From Paenibacillus harenae (GTDB lineage: Bacteria > Bacillota > Bacilli > Paenibacillales > Paenibacillaceae): a DNA stretch of 64,000 nucleotides. The position numbers and the translations under genes were made by a program. Location of the stretch: contig NZ_JAUSST010000010.1 of NCBI RefSeq assembly GCF_030812415.1, positions 39,022 through 103,021 on the forward strand. Reading direction: 5' to 3'. This document shows, one piece after another, positions 33,196 to 42,159 of this stretch; position 1 is the stretch's first letter, and every line of letters starts with the position of its first letter. Under the pieces are notes generated by a model that was not told the DNA's origin, made no database searches, and worked only from the letters and a program-made list of their open reading frames with translations.

Positions 33196-34101
33196 TTAAT
33201 CGAGCGAGCGCGAGCGCATAGCGACGAACCCCATCGGCTTCCATTGCAAGAAGGCTACGATGCAGACGAACACGAGCACCTTGCCAAGCGATGCGTTGGT
33301 CCAATATTCGAACAACGTATTGAACATCCCGATCCCCATTGCGCCGAGCACCGTGCCGACCAGCTTGCCGACGCCGCCAAGAACGACGACCATAAAAGCA
33401 TCGACGATATAATACGTGCCAAGAGAAGGGCCAATCGAACCCATGAGCGTAAGCGCGCAGCCAGCAATGCCGGCGATGCCCGAGCCGATCGCGAATGTCA
33501 TTGCATCAACGCGGCGGGTCGATACGCCAAGGCAAGCGGCCATATCGCGGTTCTGCATGACCGCCCGCATTCTTCTTCCTTCATGGCTGCGGTAGATGTA
33601 AAAGTACATCGCGACGAGGCAGGCAATAACGAGCGCAATAATGAACAGCCTCTTATACGGCAGCAGCGTGCCGTCCATTATCATCAAACCGCCATCGAGC
33701 CAGGATGGACTCGTCACGGCGACATTCGGCGCGCCGAAGATCGAGCGAGCGAGCTGCTGCAATACGAGGCCCACGCCCCATGTAGCAAGCAAGCTGTCGA
33801 GCGGTCTGCCGTATAGGAAGCGGATAAGCGACATTTCGAGAATAAGTCCGACTACAAACGCGATCGCGAAGCTTGCCGGAATGGCAAGAACAAAGTACCA
33901 ATCAAACATCGAAGCCGGCAAATACGCTTTGAATATGTTTTGAGTCAAATACGTGGAATAAGCGCCGATCATAATAAGCTCGCCATGCGCCATATTAATG
34001 ACCTTCATAAGACCGAACGTAATCGCGAGCCCGAGAGCGACCAGCAGCAGAATCGAGCTAATGCTTAGCCCATTGAATAACTGCAGAAGATACACATCCA
34101 T
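33196..34101 (-). CDS. urtB: Urea ABC transporter permease UrtB
   Basis: 301 residues, LivH-type permease: LFNGLSISSILLLVALGLAITFGLMKVINMAHGELIMIGAY at the start, then TWGVGLVLQQLARSIFGAPNV, RRMRAVMQNRDMAACLGVSTRRVDAMTFAIGSGIAGIAGC, and VVLGGVGKLVGTVLGA. UrtB is longer in many proteobacteria because of an extra N-terminal domain; this is the short Gram-positive form. It lies 112 bases after urtA with a hairpin between. Confidence 0.92.
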   Translation of the reverse strand: MDVYLLQLFNGLSISSILLLVALGLAITFGLMKVINMAHGELIMIGAYSTYLTQNIFKAYLPASMFDWYFVLAIPASFAIAFVVGLILEMSLIRFLYGRPLDSLLATWGVGLVLQQLARSIFGAPNVAVTSPSWLDGGLMIMDGTLLPYKRLFIIALVIACLVAMYFYIYRSHEGRRMRAVMQNRDMAACLGVSTRRVDAMTFAIGSGIAGIAGCALTLMGSIGPSLGTYYIVDAFMVVVLGGVGKLVGTVLGAMGIGMFNTLFEYWTNASLGKVLVFVCIVAFLQWKPMGFVAMRSRSLD

Positions 34102-34132
34102 AATACCGCCCCTTGGTTGTCATCTGGATAAG

Positions 34133-34163
34133 AAAAAACAGTAGGGAAGCATTCGAAGCTTCC
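34133..34163 (-). terminator. Hairpin with T run between urtA and urtB
   Basis: Minus-strand GGAAGC-N7-GCTTCC, then six T a few bases later. A weak terminator here would give more urtA message than message for the membrane parts. Confidence 0.4.
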
Positions 34164-34213
34164 GAATACTCCCCCATGTATTGCTGCGTCTAAGCGTCGG
34201 CTTTACTTATTTC

Positions 34214-35473
34214 CTATTCGGTAGGTTGAATGCTGGCGGCCCAATCGTAGCCCTTCAGATAAGGATCCGGTTTGACCGCTTCTCCCGAGTTCCATAGCTC
34301 CTTGAACTGCCCGTCGGACTGAACCTCGCCTATCCGCACCGTTTTGTAAATATGCTGCGTTTCTCCGTCGATCTTCACTTTGCCCTCCGGAGCATCCCAC
34401 TCGAGATCCTTCGCTGCTTCCTTTACTTTCGCTACGTCCGTCGAGCCGGCTTTCTCTACGGCTGCCGCCCATAGGTATACGGCCGTGTAGCCCGCTTCGA
34501 TCGGATCCGCCGTAACGCGCTCGTCGCCGTATTTCTTTTTGTAGTTTTCAACGAACGTTTTGTTCGTTGGCGTATCCGTCGTTTGGTAGTAGTTCCACGC
34601 GGCCAGATGGCCTTCCAGCACATCGACGCCGATCCCGCGGATTTCTTCCTCCGCAACCGATACGGACAACGTTGTAATGTCCTTCGACGTAATGCCGGCA
34701 TCCTTAAGCTGCTTGAAGAATGCTACGTTGCTGTCGCCGTTAAGCGTGTTATACACGACGTCCGGCTTCGCTTCCTTAATCTTGCTGATGATCGTTGCGT
34801 AATCCGTGTGGCCGAGCGGCGTGTATTCTTCGCCGACAAGCTCTCCGCCCTCCGCCTTCAATTGCTCTTTAATAATGAGGTTCGCCGTGCGGGGAAATAC
34901 GTAGTCCGAGCCGAGCAAGTAGAACTTCTTGCCGCGGTTCTCAAGCAGCCACGTTACCGAAGGCACGATCTGCTGGTTTGTCGTAGCCCCCGTATAGAAG
35001 ATGTTCGGGGAAGCCTCGAGACCTTCGTACTGGACCGGATACCATAGCAGCCCGTTCAGTTCCTCGAATACCGGCTTCATCGCCTTTCGGCTTGCCGATG
35101 TCCAGCCGCCGAATACCGTTGCTACTTTATCTTCCGAGATAAGCTTGCGGGCTTTCTCCGCGAAAGTCGGCCAATCCGATGCGCCGTCCTCAAGTACGGG
35201 GATGATTTTTTTCCCAAGTACCCCGCCTGCCGCATTGATTTCATCGATTGCCATCATTTCCGCATCGATAACCGAAACTTCGCTTATTGCCATCGTGCCG
35301 CTCTGGGAGTGAAGAATACCAACTTTAATGCCGTCCTCTGCCGGTGCGTCAGTCACCTTCGATGCCTCTCCATTCGTTGAAGCAGGCTCATTGTTATTGC
35401 CGCCGCATCCTGCCAGCACCAATGCGAATGCCACCAACAGCAAGCCTAATTGATAAAACAACCTCTTTTTCAT
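34214..35473 (-). CDS. urtA: Urea-binding lipoprotein UrtA
   Basis: 419 residues. Lipobox LVLAGC (Cys23), a short N/E/S/T tether, then a Leu/Ile/Val-binding-type fold: IKVGILHSQSGTMAISEVSVIDAEMMAIDEINAAGG, KVATVFGGWTSASRKAMKPVFEE, NGLLWYPVQYEGLEASPNIFYTGA. These stretches match urea (FmdD/UrtA) rather than amino-acid binding proteins. ATG 35473 with a GGGGAGTGGAGAG site. First gene of the operon; a nitrogen-regulated promoter lies upstream. Short-chain amide uptake is the alternative substrate class. Confidence 0.92.
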   Translation of the reverse strand: MKKRLFYQLGLLLVAFALVLAGCGGNNNEPASTNGEASKVTDAPAEDGIKVGILHSQSGTMAISEVSVIDAEMMAIDEINAAGGVLGKKIIPVLEDGASDWPTFAEKARKLISEDKVATVFGGWTSASRKAMKPVFEELNGLLWYPVQYEGLEASPNIFYTGATTNQQIVPSVTWLLENRGKKFYLLGSDYVFPRTANLIIKEQLKAEGGELVGEEYTPLGHTDYATIISKIKEAKPDVVYNTLNGDSNVAFFKQLKDAGITSKDITTLSVSVAEEEIRGIGVDVLEGHLAAWNYYQTTDTPTNKTFVENYKKKYGDERVTADPIEAGYTAVYLWAAAVEKAGSTDVAKVKEAAKDLEWDAPEGKVKIDGETQHIYKTVRIGEVQSDGQFKELWNSGEAVKPDPYLKGYDWAASIQPTE

Positions 35474-35554
35474 CTCTCCACTCCCCAGTTCTCTTTAATT
35501 TTTCTCTATTTTCCGAACGTTCCTATGGATTTGTTTACCATCGTTCGCATCCTT

Positions 35555-35584
35555 ATCATAATATGGCTTTTACTTTGATGTCAA
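35555..35584 (-). promoter_or_regulatory. Promoter of the urt operon
   Basis: Minus-strand -35 TTGACA (35579-35584), 18-bp spacer, -10 TATGAT (35555-35560), about 80 bases before the urtA start. Confidence 0.65.
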
Positions 35585-35595
35585 TATAGTTAACA
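35579..35595 (-). promoter_or_regulatory. GlnR/TnrA box overlapping the urt -35
   Basis: TGTCA-ATATAGT-TAACA fits the TGTNA-N7-TNACA consensus of the nitrogen regulators GlnR and TnrA exactly. It covers the -35 of the urt promoter and is centred about 40 bp upstream of the expected start of transcription. Confidence 0.7.
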
Positions 35596-35662
35596 TCGAT
35601 TTTTTTAAACAAGACCAAAACGCTTGAAAAGAGTGTGCTTCACCGCTATTCAATCGATTTCA

Positions 35663-35679
35663 TGTAGTCTTAAATAACA
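35663..35679 (-). promoter_or_regulatory. Second, near-consensus GlnR/TnrA box
   Basis: TGTAG-TCTTAAA-TAACA differs from consensus at one position. Centre-to-centre distance from the first box is 84 bp, eight helical turns, which would suit looping between two bound dimers. Confidence 0.45.
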
Positions 35680-35793
35680 TATATATGACACAAGTTTGGT
35701 TCATATGTCCTATTTCCGAACGATCGTCTAATGGACAAGAACTTGCTCCTATATAGCGGCAGTACATATAGGTACCAGTTCCACACCTGTATT

Positions 35794-35937
35794 AATAAAA
35801 TGAATTTCTATCGTTAATTTCTGCGATTACGTCCATCAGAGAAAAATAACAGGAATTGCTCCCGCTAATTTCTCGTTTCTTACTGAATCGTCTCATCCAG
35901 CGTGAAATAAAAGGAGTTTTTCCCGTTAATGCTCTGG
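35794..35937. repeat. Three degenerate intergenic repeat units upstream of the urt operon
   Basis: Units of about 30 bp ending in CG(T/C)TAAT followed by CT-rich sequence start near 35796, 35843 and 35904, with spacing of 51 and 61 bp between the CGTTAAT cores. The closest pair shares the pattern AAATAA-A-AGGA-N5-CCCG-TAAT. No coding sense is apparent. Confidence 0.4.
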
Positions 35938-36001
35938 TAAATAAACCGACGCAGCAAGCAAAGACGGCTATCATCCCCTTCTGCCGGTAATAGCTGAAGT
36001 C

Positions 36002-36035
36002 AAAAAAAAGCTGCCCCATGAAATCATGGGACAGC
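36002..36035 (-). terminator. Terminator of the PrsA-like gene
   Basis: Minus-strand stem GCTGTCCCATGA / TCATGGGGCAGC (one G-T pair) followed by eight T. Confidence 0.9.
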
Positions 36036-36058
36036 CCTGTTTGGCTTTGCTTATTCCG

Positions 36059-37159
36059 TTATTCCGCTGCTGGAGCTTCCGTTGCTGCAGGAGCATCCGT
36101 AGCTGCAGGGGCGTCTGTACCCGCCGGAGCATCGGTTCCCGCAGGCGGTTCAGGAAGCGTAACCTTCACTTCGTAACCGGGCAATTCATCCGTCATGAAC
36201 TTGTCCATATGCGTATATGCGACAGCGTTCTTCACGGTTTCCTTCGTTGCTCCGTCCAGTTGGTCGAATGTTTTCACTTCGCGCTTCTCCACTTGAATCA
36301 GATGGTAGCCGTATTCAACCTCAATCGGCTCTCCAAGCACGCCAATCTCTTGCTTGAACGCCGCTTGCTTGAATTCTTCGACCCATTTGCCGGCAACCTC
36401 GTTCTCATACAGGCCGCCCTTCTGGTTAGAGCCCGGATCGTCGGAATATTCCTTCGCTAGCGCCGTCCAATCTCCGCCGGCTTTCAGCTTTTCCTTCACT
36501 TCATTGATCCGTTTAAGCGCTTCTTCCTTCGTGCGAAGCTCTTTCTCCTCGCCCGTCGTCTGATCCTGCGTCGTCGTAGAAACGAGGATATGACGAGCGC
36601 TGATCGTCGTGTAATTAGCCGTATTTTTCTCATACTCGGCTTTCGTCTCTTCATCGGTCACTTTGGAATTCATATGTGAGACAACGGTAGCCGTCAACAT
36701 AACGTACGTGGACATATCGTCGTCGGATACTTTTTGCTCATCTACAGCGGTTTTCAGGTCTGGGTTGTCTTTCAAGGCCGTCTCATAATCCTTCATTTGA
36801 GTAGCCACATCTTCGCGAGCCTTCGTCAATGTGTCCTCGGTAGCTTGCGCGGCAATGATCTTGTACGATACGAATTGCTCAAGCAGCTGCTGCTTGAACG
36901 GTTGGTATGCATCGATAATCTGCGCGTAAGTAGGCTGCATAATCTTGAACACGGACAAGTAATTATCGAACTCTTCCGCAGTAACCTTGCCGCCATCCTT
37001 ATAGGTTGCGACGACGTCACCTTTGCCTGCTCCGGCAAATTCCAAGGAATAATCGTCGTTTTTCTTGCCGCACGCCGCCATGACCGTCGTAGCAAGCACC
37101 ACTGAAATAACGAGCAGCGCGCTTCTGCGCCATGCCGATTTGCGTGAACTTTGCAACAT
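36059..37159 (-). CDS. PrsA-like parvulin peptidyl-prolyl isomerase lipoprotein
   Basis: 366 residues. Lipobox VMAAC (Cys30); N-terminal SurA/PrsA-type helical domain (about 45-180); parvulin domain from ISARHILVSTTT to GYHLIQVEKRE (about 186-300) with the GGDWTALAKEYSDDPGSNQKGG stretch. The tail is a run of six-residue Ala/Pro/Gly/Thr/Asp repeats (GTDAPA, ATDAPA) that may let it reach into the wall. It helps exported proteins fold on the outer face of the membrane. It sits 72 bases after mfd as in related spore formers, where spoVT is usually next; here 24 kb of other genes intervene. Confidence 0.9.
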   Translation of the reverse strand: MLQSSRKSAWRRSALLVISVVLATTVMAACGKKNDDYSLEFAGAGKGDVVATYKDGGKVTAEEFDNYLSVFKIMQPTYAQIIDAYQPFKQQLLEQFVSYKIIAAQATEDTLTKAREDVATQMKDYETALKDNPDLKTAVDEQKVSDDDMSTYVMLTATVVSHMNSKVTDEETKAEYEKNTANYTTISARHILVSTTTQDQTTGEEKELRTKEEALKRINEVKEKLKAGGDWTALAKEYSDDPGSNQKGGLYENEVAGKWVEEFKQAAFKQEIGVLGEPIEVEYGYHLIQVEKREVKTFDQLDGATKETVKNAVAYTHMDKFMTDELPGYEVKVTLPEPPAGTDAPAGTDAPAATDAPAATEAPAAE

Positions 37160-37231
37160 GTTGAATCCCCTTTCAAATTATGAACTTGATTGTATTGTAT
37201 CAGAAAAAGAACTCAGAAAGCGAATCGCAGT

Positions 37232-40200
37232 CTATGGCGTCACGTTCTGCAGCTGTCCCTGCTGGTGAAGCGCATCCTTGTACGCCTGCAAATATTGTTC
37301 CAATAAATGAAGCTTCTGCTCCATCGATAAGCCTTTGCCTCGCAGCAGCACGGTCGGGTTCGCATCCTGCTCGCTACCCTGCTTGAACCGGTTCTCGAAC
37401 TTATGGCAGAGCTTGTCGACTTTCGTCCGGTCGATACGCGGCTTCTCGCTCGAAGCGAACCGAAGCGTCAGGTCGTCGCCCTTCTGGCTAATTTGCTCGA
37501 TGCCGTATAATCCGCCATACACCTTCAGCCTGGCGACGGCCAACAAGTTCTGAACGGCCTGCGGCAAGTCGCCGAAGCGGTCTACAAGCTCCGCATCGAG
37601 ATCATCCGATTCCTCGAAGGAACGAAGGGTCGCCACTTTCTTGTAGATCTCGATCTTCTGAATGCTGTCGTATATATAATCCGAAGGCAAGTAAGCGTCG
37701 ATGCTGACGTCGATCAACGTGCTGACCTGCTTCTCTTCTACGATCTCTACGCCTTCCATCTCCGCCTTCCGCTTGGCGATCTCATCGGCCAACATCTGCG
37801 AATACATATCGAAGCCGACCGAAGCGATGAAGCCATGCTGCTCCGCGCCGAGCAGATTGCCCGCACCGCGGATCGACAGGTCGCGCATCGCGATCTTGAA
37901 CCCCGAACCGAGCTCGGTGAACTCCTTGATGGACTGCAGGCGCTTCTCCGCCACCTCCGTCAGCACCTTGTCGCGCTGATACGTAAAGTAAGCGTAAGCG
38001 ATCCGGTTGGACCGGCCTACGCGTCCGCGCAGTTGGTAGAGCTGCGACAGACCCATTTTATCAGCATCGTGCACAATAAGCGTATTAACGTTCGGAATGT
38101 CAACGCCCGTCTCGATAATGCTCGTACTCACGAGAACGTCGGACTCGCCGTCGAGGAAGTCGAGAATCGTCTTCTCCAGCTCCTGCTCGGACATCTGACC
38201 GTGACCGACGGCCACTCTAGCATCCGGTACAAGCGCGTTGATCTGCTCGGCCATCTGATAGATGCCTTGCACGCGGTTATATAGATAATAGACTTGGCCG
38301 CCGCGCGCAAGCTCGCGTTCGATTGACTCCCGCACGAGGGCGGGGCTGTATTCGACGACATACGTCTGTACCGGGAATCGGTTCTCGGGCGGCGTCTCGA
38401 TAACCGACAGGTCGCGCACGCCAAGCATGGACATATGCAGCGTTCTCGGTATCGGCGTCGCCGTCAGCGTCAGCACGTCAACATTCGTCTTAAGCTTCTT
38501 CAGCTTCTCCTTATGGGACACGCCGAACCGCTGCTCCTCGTCGACGATAAGCAAGCCTAGCGACTTGAAGATGACATCCTGCGACAGCAGGCGATGCGTG
38601 CCGATGACGACATCGACCCGTCCGTCCTTCAGCCCTTTCATCGTGTCGTTCTGCTCCTTGCGGGACCGGAAGCGGCTCAAAACCTGCACATTGATCGGAT
38701 ACCCGGAGAAGCGCTCCTTGAACGTTTCGTAGTGCTGCTGGGCCAAGATGGTCGTAGGAACGAGTACGGCGACTTGCTTGCTGTCCATCGCCGCCTTGAA
38801 GGCCGCGCGAATCGCAACCTCCGTCTTGCCATAGCCCACGTCGCCGCAGAGGAGCCGGTCCATCGGCTGGGTTTTCTCCATATCCTTCTTGATCTCTTCG
38901 ATAGCCCTGAGCTGGTCCCGTGTCTCATCGTAGGGGAACATCGCCTCGAATTCCTGCTGATAGGATGTGTCTTGTCCGAAGGAATAACCCGGCGCTGCCT
39001 GACGCTGCGCATATAGCTTGATCAGATCATCGGCAATATCCTGTACCGACGCCCTAGCCTTATTCTTCGCGCGCGTCCACTCGCTGCCGCCTAGCTTATT
39101 AACCTTCGGTTCCCGCTCCTCCGAGCCGACATACTTCTGGATCATGTCCACTTGCTCGATCGGAACGGACAGCTTGTCGCCCCCGGCATACAGAATATGG
39201 AGGTAGTCCTTATGAATGCCGGCGATCTCAAGCGTGCCGATGCCTACGTACTTGCCGATGCCATGGTTATGATGGACCACGTAATCGCCGACTTTAAGCT
39301 CCGTATAGCTCTTGATCCGCTCGGCGTTGTCGACCTTCTTGTCGATGCGTCGCGCCTTGCGCTGCTTCTGCGAGAACATCTCGCCTTCGGTAATGACGAC
39401 CAGATGAGAGGAAGGCAGCTCGAAGCCCGATTGCAGGTTGCCCTCGATCAGCGTAGGCGGCTCAATGTTGTAGTCCTGCAGCACGCGGCGCATGCGATCC
39501 ATGCGCTCGGCGCCTCCGGCAAGCATAATAACGTTGGCGCCCGTCTTCATCCAGCGATCCATCTCCGCCTTCAGCACGTTCATCTGGCCATGGAAGTTCT
39601 GCATCGAGCGGCTGGTCATGTTCAGAATGTTCTGCGGCTGCGTATGCGGAATTTGGCGCAGGAACAGCGATAAGAACAACGTCGGGAACGGTCGGGTATG
39701 CAGAATCTCCTCCGTCGCCCGCGCAAGCTCGAGGCCCGGCAGCGATTTGCCGTTCTGCAGCAGATGCAGCGACCATTCCGCTTCATCCCGCTCCAGCTGC
39801 TTCGCCGTCTCTATCAACCGCGTCGGCTCGTCTAGCAAAAGCACTGTGTCGCTTGGCATATAGTCAAGAATCGTCTGGCGTTCCGGGTACAATAGCGATA
39901 TATATTTATAAATTTCAGGGAAATACACATGCTCGCGCAGTCGCTCCAGCTCTCCGCCAATCTCCGCACGAAGACGTTCTTTCGCCATGCGGTCGGTCAT
40001 CTTGGCAAGCTGCTGCTCCAGCAGCTCTTGCGCGTGGCGCTCCGCGGCTTCCATTCGCTTATCGTCCGCCAATATTTCCTGGCATGGCGGTACGATGAAC
40101 GCTTGCAGCCGGTCCTGCGAGCGCTGGTCGGCGGGGTCGAACGTACGGATCGAATCAATATCGTCGCCGAACCATTCGATCCGGTATGCCTGCGCGGTCG

Positions 40201-40759
40201 TCAGCGGATAGAAGTCCACAATACCGCCGCGTACGCTCATCTCGCCGCGCGACTCCACGCGGTCGGCCCGCGCATAACCTAAAGACGTCATCTGACGCAG
40301 GAATGCTTCGAGCAGGAGCGAATCTCCCACCTTCACCTCTATTTGGGCCTCTGCCATTACGTTGCTGATCGGCAGGTAGCGACGAACGCCGGAGAACGGC
40401 ACGACAACAATCCCGCGATAGCCTTTGGACAGCTTGATCAGCACATCCATGCGCTGCGCCAGCGTCTCGGGACTCGAGATCGCCGCTTCGGCAGCCATTA
40501 GCTCATTCGCGGGATATAACAATACTTGTTCTTGCGAGAGACATTCTTGCAAGTCCTCCGCGATTTTCTGAGCGGAGAACATATTATGCGTCACGACGAG
40601 CATCGGACGGCCCACATCTTCCTGCAGCGCTGCAATGAGCACCTGACGGGAAGATCCGGCCAGCCCCGAAATCATCTGCTCGCGCATGCCTTTGCGAATA
40701 CCGGAAATAATCGACTGTACATCCGAATCCGCGGCAAAAGCTTTAATCAGCGCTTTCAA
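37232..40759 (-). CDS. mfd: Transcription-repair coupling factor Mfd
   Basis: About 1175 residues, full length. UvrB-like N-terminal module (LVVTHNMFSAQKIAEDL, GGIVDFYP, RIEWFGDDIDSIRTFDP), the RNA-polymerase-interacting domain (KVGDYVVHHNHGIGKYVGIGTLEIAG), RecG-like translocase with Walker A LLCGDVGYGKTEVAIRAAFKA, DEEQ box LLIVDEEQRFGV, TATPIPRTLHMSM and the QLRGRVGRS motif, then the C-terminal regulatory domain. It removes RNA polymerase stalled at lesions and recruits UvrA. TTG 40759 (MKALIKAF) is favoured because ACGGGGTG lies upstream and relatives begin there; GTG 40786 would add nine residues without a ribosome site. Confidence 0.96.
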   Translation of the reverse strand: MKALIKAFAADSDVQSIISGIRKGMREQMISGLAGSSRQVLIAALQEDVGRPMLVVTHNMFSAQKIAEDLQECLSQEQVLLYPANELMAAEAAISSPETLAQRMDVLIKLSKGYRGIVVVPFSGVRRYLPISNVMAEAQIEVKVGDSLLLEAFLRQMTSLGYARADRVESRGEMSVRGGIVDFYPLTTAQAYRIEWFGDDIDSIRTFDPADQRSQDRLQAFIVPPCQEILADDKRMEAAERHAQELLEQQLAKMTDRMAKERLRAEIGGELERLREHVYFPEIYKYISLLYPERQTILDYMPSDTVLLLDEPTRLIETAKQLERDEAEWSLHLLQNGKSLPGLELARATEEILHTRPFPTLFLSLFLRQIPHTQPQNILNMTSRSMQNFHGQMNVLKAEMDRWMKTGANVIMLAGGAERMDRMRRVLQDYNIEPPTLIEGNLQSGFELPSSHLVVITEGEMFSQKQRKARRIDKKVDNAERIKSYTELKVGDYVVHHNHGIGKYVGIGTLEIAGIHKDYLHILYAGGDKLSVPIEQVDMIQKYVGSEEREPKVNKLGGSEWTRAKNKARASVQDIADDLIKLYAQRQAAPGYSFGQDTSYQQEFEAMFPYDETRDQLRAIEEIKKDMEKTQPMDRLLCGDVGYGKTEVAIRAAFKAAMDSKQVAVLVPTTILAQQHYETFKERFSGYPINVQVLSRFRSRKEQNDTMKGLKDGRVDVVIGTHRLLSQDVIFKSLGLLIVDEEQRFGVSHKEKLKKLKTNVDVLTLTATPIPRTLHMSMLGVRDLSVIETPPENRFPVQTYVVEYSPALVRESIERELARGGQVYYLYNRVQGIYQMAEQINALVPDARVAVGHGQMSEQELEKTILDFLDGESDVLVSTSIIETGVDIPNVNTLIVHDADKMGLSQLYQLRGRVGRSNRIAYAYFTYQRDKVLTEVAEKRLQSIKEFTELGSGFKIAMRDLSIRGAGNLLGAEQHGFIASVGFDMYSQMLADEIAKRKAEMEGVEIVEEKQVSTLIDVSIDAYLPSDYIYDSIQKIEIYKKVATLRSFEESDDLDAELVDRFGDLPQAVQNLLAVARLKVYGGLYGIEQISQKGDDLTLRFASSEKPRIDRTKVDKLCHKFENRFKQGSEQDANPTVLLRGKGLSMEQKLHLLEQYLQAYKDALHQQGQLQNVTP

Positions 40760-41078
40760 CGTTTGCGGCACCCCGTTTCTATACACGATCGGCTGGCAAT
40801 GAACAGACGAATGAACGAAATCTCGCTCGTCTGACTCCTGATTGCCTCCGATTGCATCAACACAAGCAGTCTTGCATGGAATGAGAGCTTATTTATAGTA
40901 GACGGCTGTTATTCATCCCAGCAGCAATCTCCACAAACGCTCAACATTCGTTCAACCCTAAATGACCTCGCCGTCGTATAGGCGGCGAAGTGATTGTTGT
41001 GAATATTCAACAGCTAACGTTAAGCCGAGAAATATAGGCTAAGTATAGGAGCAAGTCCCTTATACCTCCTTATATTTC
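40760..41078. other. Spacer between mfd and fin
   Basis: No gene seen. It contains a 6-bp stem-loop TCGCCG / CGGCGA (40969-40989) without a T run and presumably the mfd promoter; I cannot assign one with confidence. Confidence 0.3.
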
Positions 41079-41105
41079 AAAAAAGCCTTAACCGCTGTCA
41101 AGGCT
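41079..41105 (-). terminator. Terminator of fin
   Basis: Minus-strand AGCCTTGAC / GTTAAGGCT stem followed by six T, about 45 bases after the fin stop. Confidence 0.75.
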
Positions 41106-41151
41106 CTTGTCTAACTCACTGCATCAAAACCTAAAAGCAACCGTACATCCG

Positions 41152-41382
41152 CTATTGCAGCGGACTCGATACAAGAGCAAGCTCGGGATTAGCGTCAAGC
41201 GCTTCGCGACAGTAATCGCATACGACCTTAACCGTTACATCCCCGCTTGGGTCATACGCTATTATATCGCTGCGCTCCTCGGGGGTCAAGAAATGGAAAC
41301 CAAGCTGATGCTCCGTTATTTCCTCTGTCGTTATGGAGCCGATGGACGTTTTGCAATGCCGGCAAATGTAGTTTACAGCCAT
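41152..41382 (-). CDS. fin: Anti-sigma-F factor Fin (YabK family)
   Basis: 76 residues. Two zinc-binding pairs, YICRHCKTSIG near the N-terminus and VVCDYCREALD near the C-terminus, with the ITEHQLGFHFLTPEERSDIIAYDPSGDVTVK core typical of Fin/YabK. In Bacillus, Fin is made in the forespore and blocks RNA polymerase holding sigma F, helping the switch to sigma G. AGGAGG precedes the ATG. It occupies its usual place between pth and mfd. Confidence 0.92.
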   Translation of the reverse strand: MAVNYICRHCKTSIGSITTEEITEHQLGFHFLTPEERSDIIAYDPSGDVTVKVVCDYCREALDANPELALVSSPLQ

Positions 41383-41447
41383 ATGTATGCCTCCTGAAGA
41401 GTCGTTATTACCCTTCAGTATGCCCAGCGGCTGCAGATTCTAACAGG

Positions 41448-42008
41448 CTAGCGGTTAAACTTTGCCATCGTTTCCTCGAAAGGGGCTTTAAGCCCGAACT
41501 CTACAGCGTCGCAAGTCTGCTCGATCATCGCCGTCAGCTTGTCCTGGTCGCTCTTCGGGAAGTTCGACAGCACATAGTCGGCAATGTTCATGCCCGGCTG
41601 CGGACGAGATACGCCCATCCGGATGCGGTTGAACGATTGCGTGCCCAAGTGCTGAATGAGCGACTTGATGCCATTATGGCCGCCTGCGCTTCCTTGATAG
41701 CGAAGCCGGATCTTGCCGATCTCCGTATCGAGGTCATCATATAGAATCAACCCTTCAGCCCGATCAGCCTTGAAATAGTCGAGGAACGCCCGTACCGACT
41801 CCCCTGACAGATTCATATAGGTCATCGGTTTAATAAGCACGACCTTCGTGCCCTGTACATTGCCTTCTCCGATTAGCGCCCTGCATTTGTTCGTCGTGAC
41901 CGAGATTCCCCAGCGTCTGGCAAGTTCATCGATCGCCATGAAACCGACGTTATGGCGCGTCCCTTGATACTGCGTGCCGGGATTGCCTAATCCTACGATC
42001 CACTTCAT
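41448..42008 (-). CDS. pth: Peptidyl-tRNA hydrolase
   Basis: 186 residues. Start MKWIVGLGNPGTQYQGTRHNVGFMAID contains the catalytic His (TRHNVG) and the Asn of GLGNPG; later motifs are KPMTYMNLSGES, LILYDDLDTEIGKIRLR and GSAGGHNGIKS. It recycles peptidyl-tRNAs that drop off the ribosome. AAAGGAG lies before ATG 42008; the upstream in-frame start is not needed. Called spoVC in Bacillus. Confidence 0.96.
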   Translation of the reverse strand: MKWIVGLGNPGTQYQGTRHNVGFMAIDELARRWGISVTTNKCRALIGEGNVQGTKVVLIKPMTYMNLSGESVRAFLDYFKADRAEGLILYDDLDTEIGKIRLRYQGSAGGHNGIKSLIQHLGTQSFNRIRMGVSRPQPGMNIADYVLSNFPKSDQDKLTAMIEQTCDAVEFGLKAPFEETMAKFNR

Positions 42009-42106
42009 CGTTAGCTGTACTCCTTTATCCATAACCATAATAGCTGCAAAAGTAGATGCTGCTCTTTTAAACGAATCATAAGTTTATTTTCGAGTTTACG
42101 CAAGCT

Positions 42107-42139
42107 AAAAAACTGCCCTGAGCATCAATCTCAGGACAG
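42107..42139 (-). terminator. Terminator of rplY
   Basis: Minus-strand CTGTCCTGAG / CTCAGGGCAG stem (one G-T pair) then six T. Confidence 0.88.
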
Positions 42140-42159
42140 CTTCCGGAAACTCTATATAC

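Noticed and set aside
33244..33816. 190-codon plus-strand frame
   Set aside because: Antisense to urtB.
35792..36019. 75-codon minus-strand frame
   Set aside because: Runs through the degenerate repeats and the prsA terminator; no ribosome site.
39152..39673. 173-codon plus-strand frame
   Set aside because: Antisense to mfd; no start signal and no recognisable motif.
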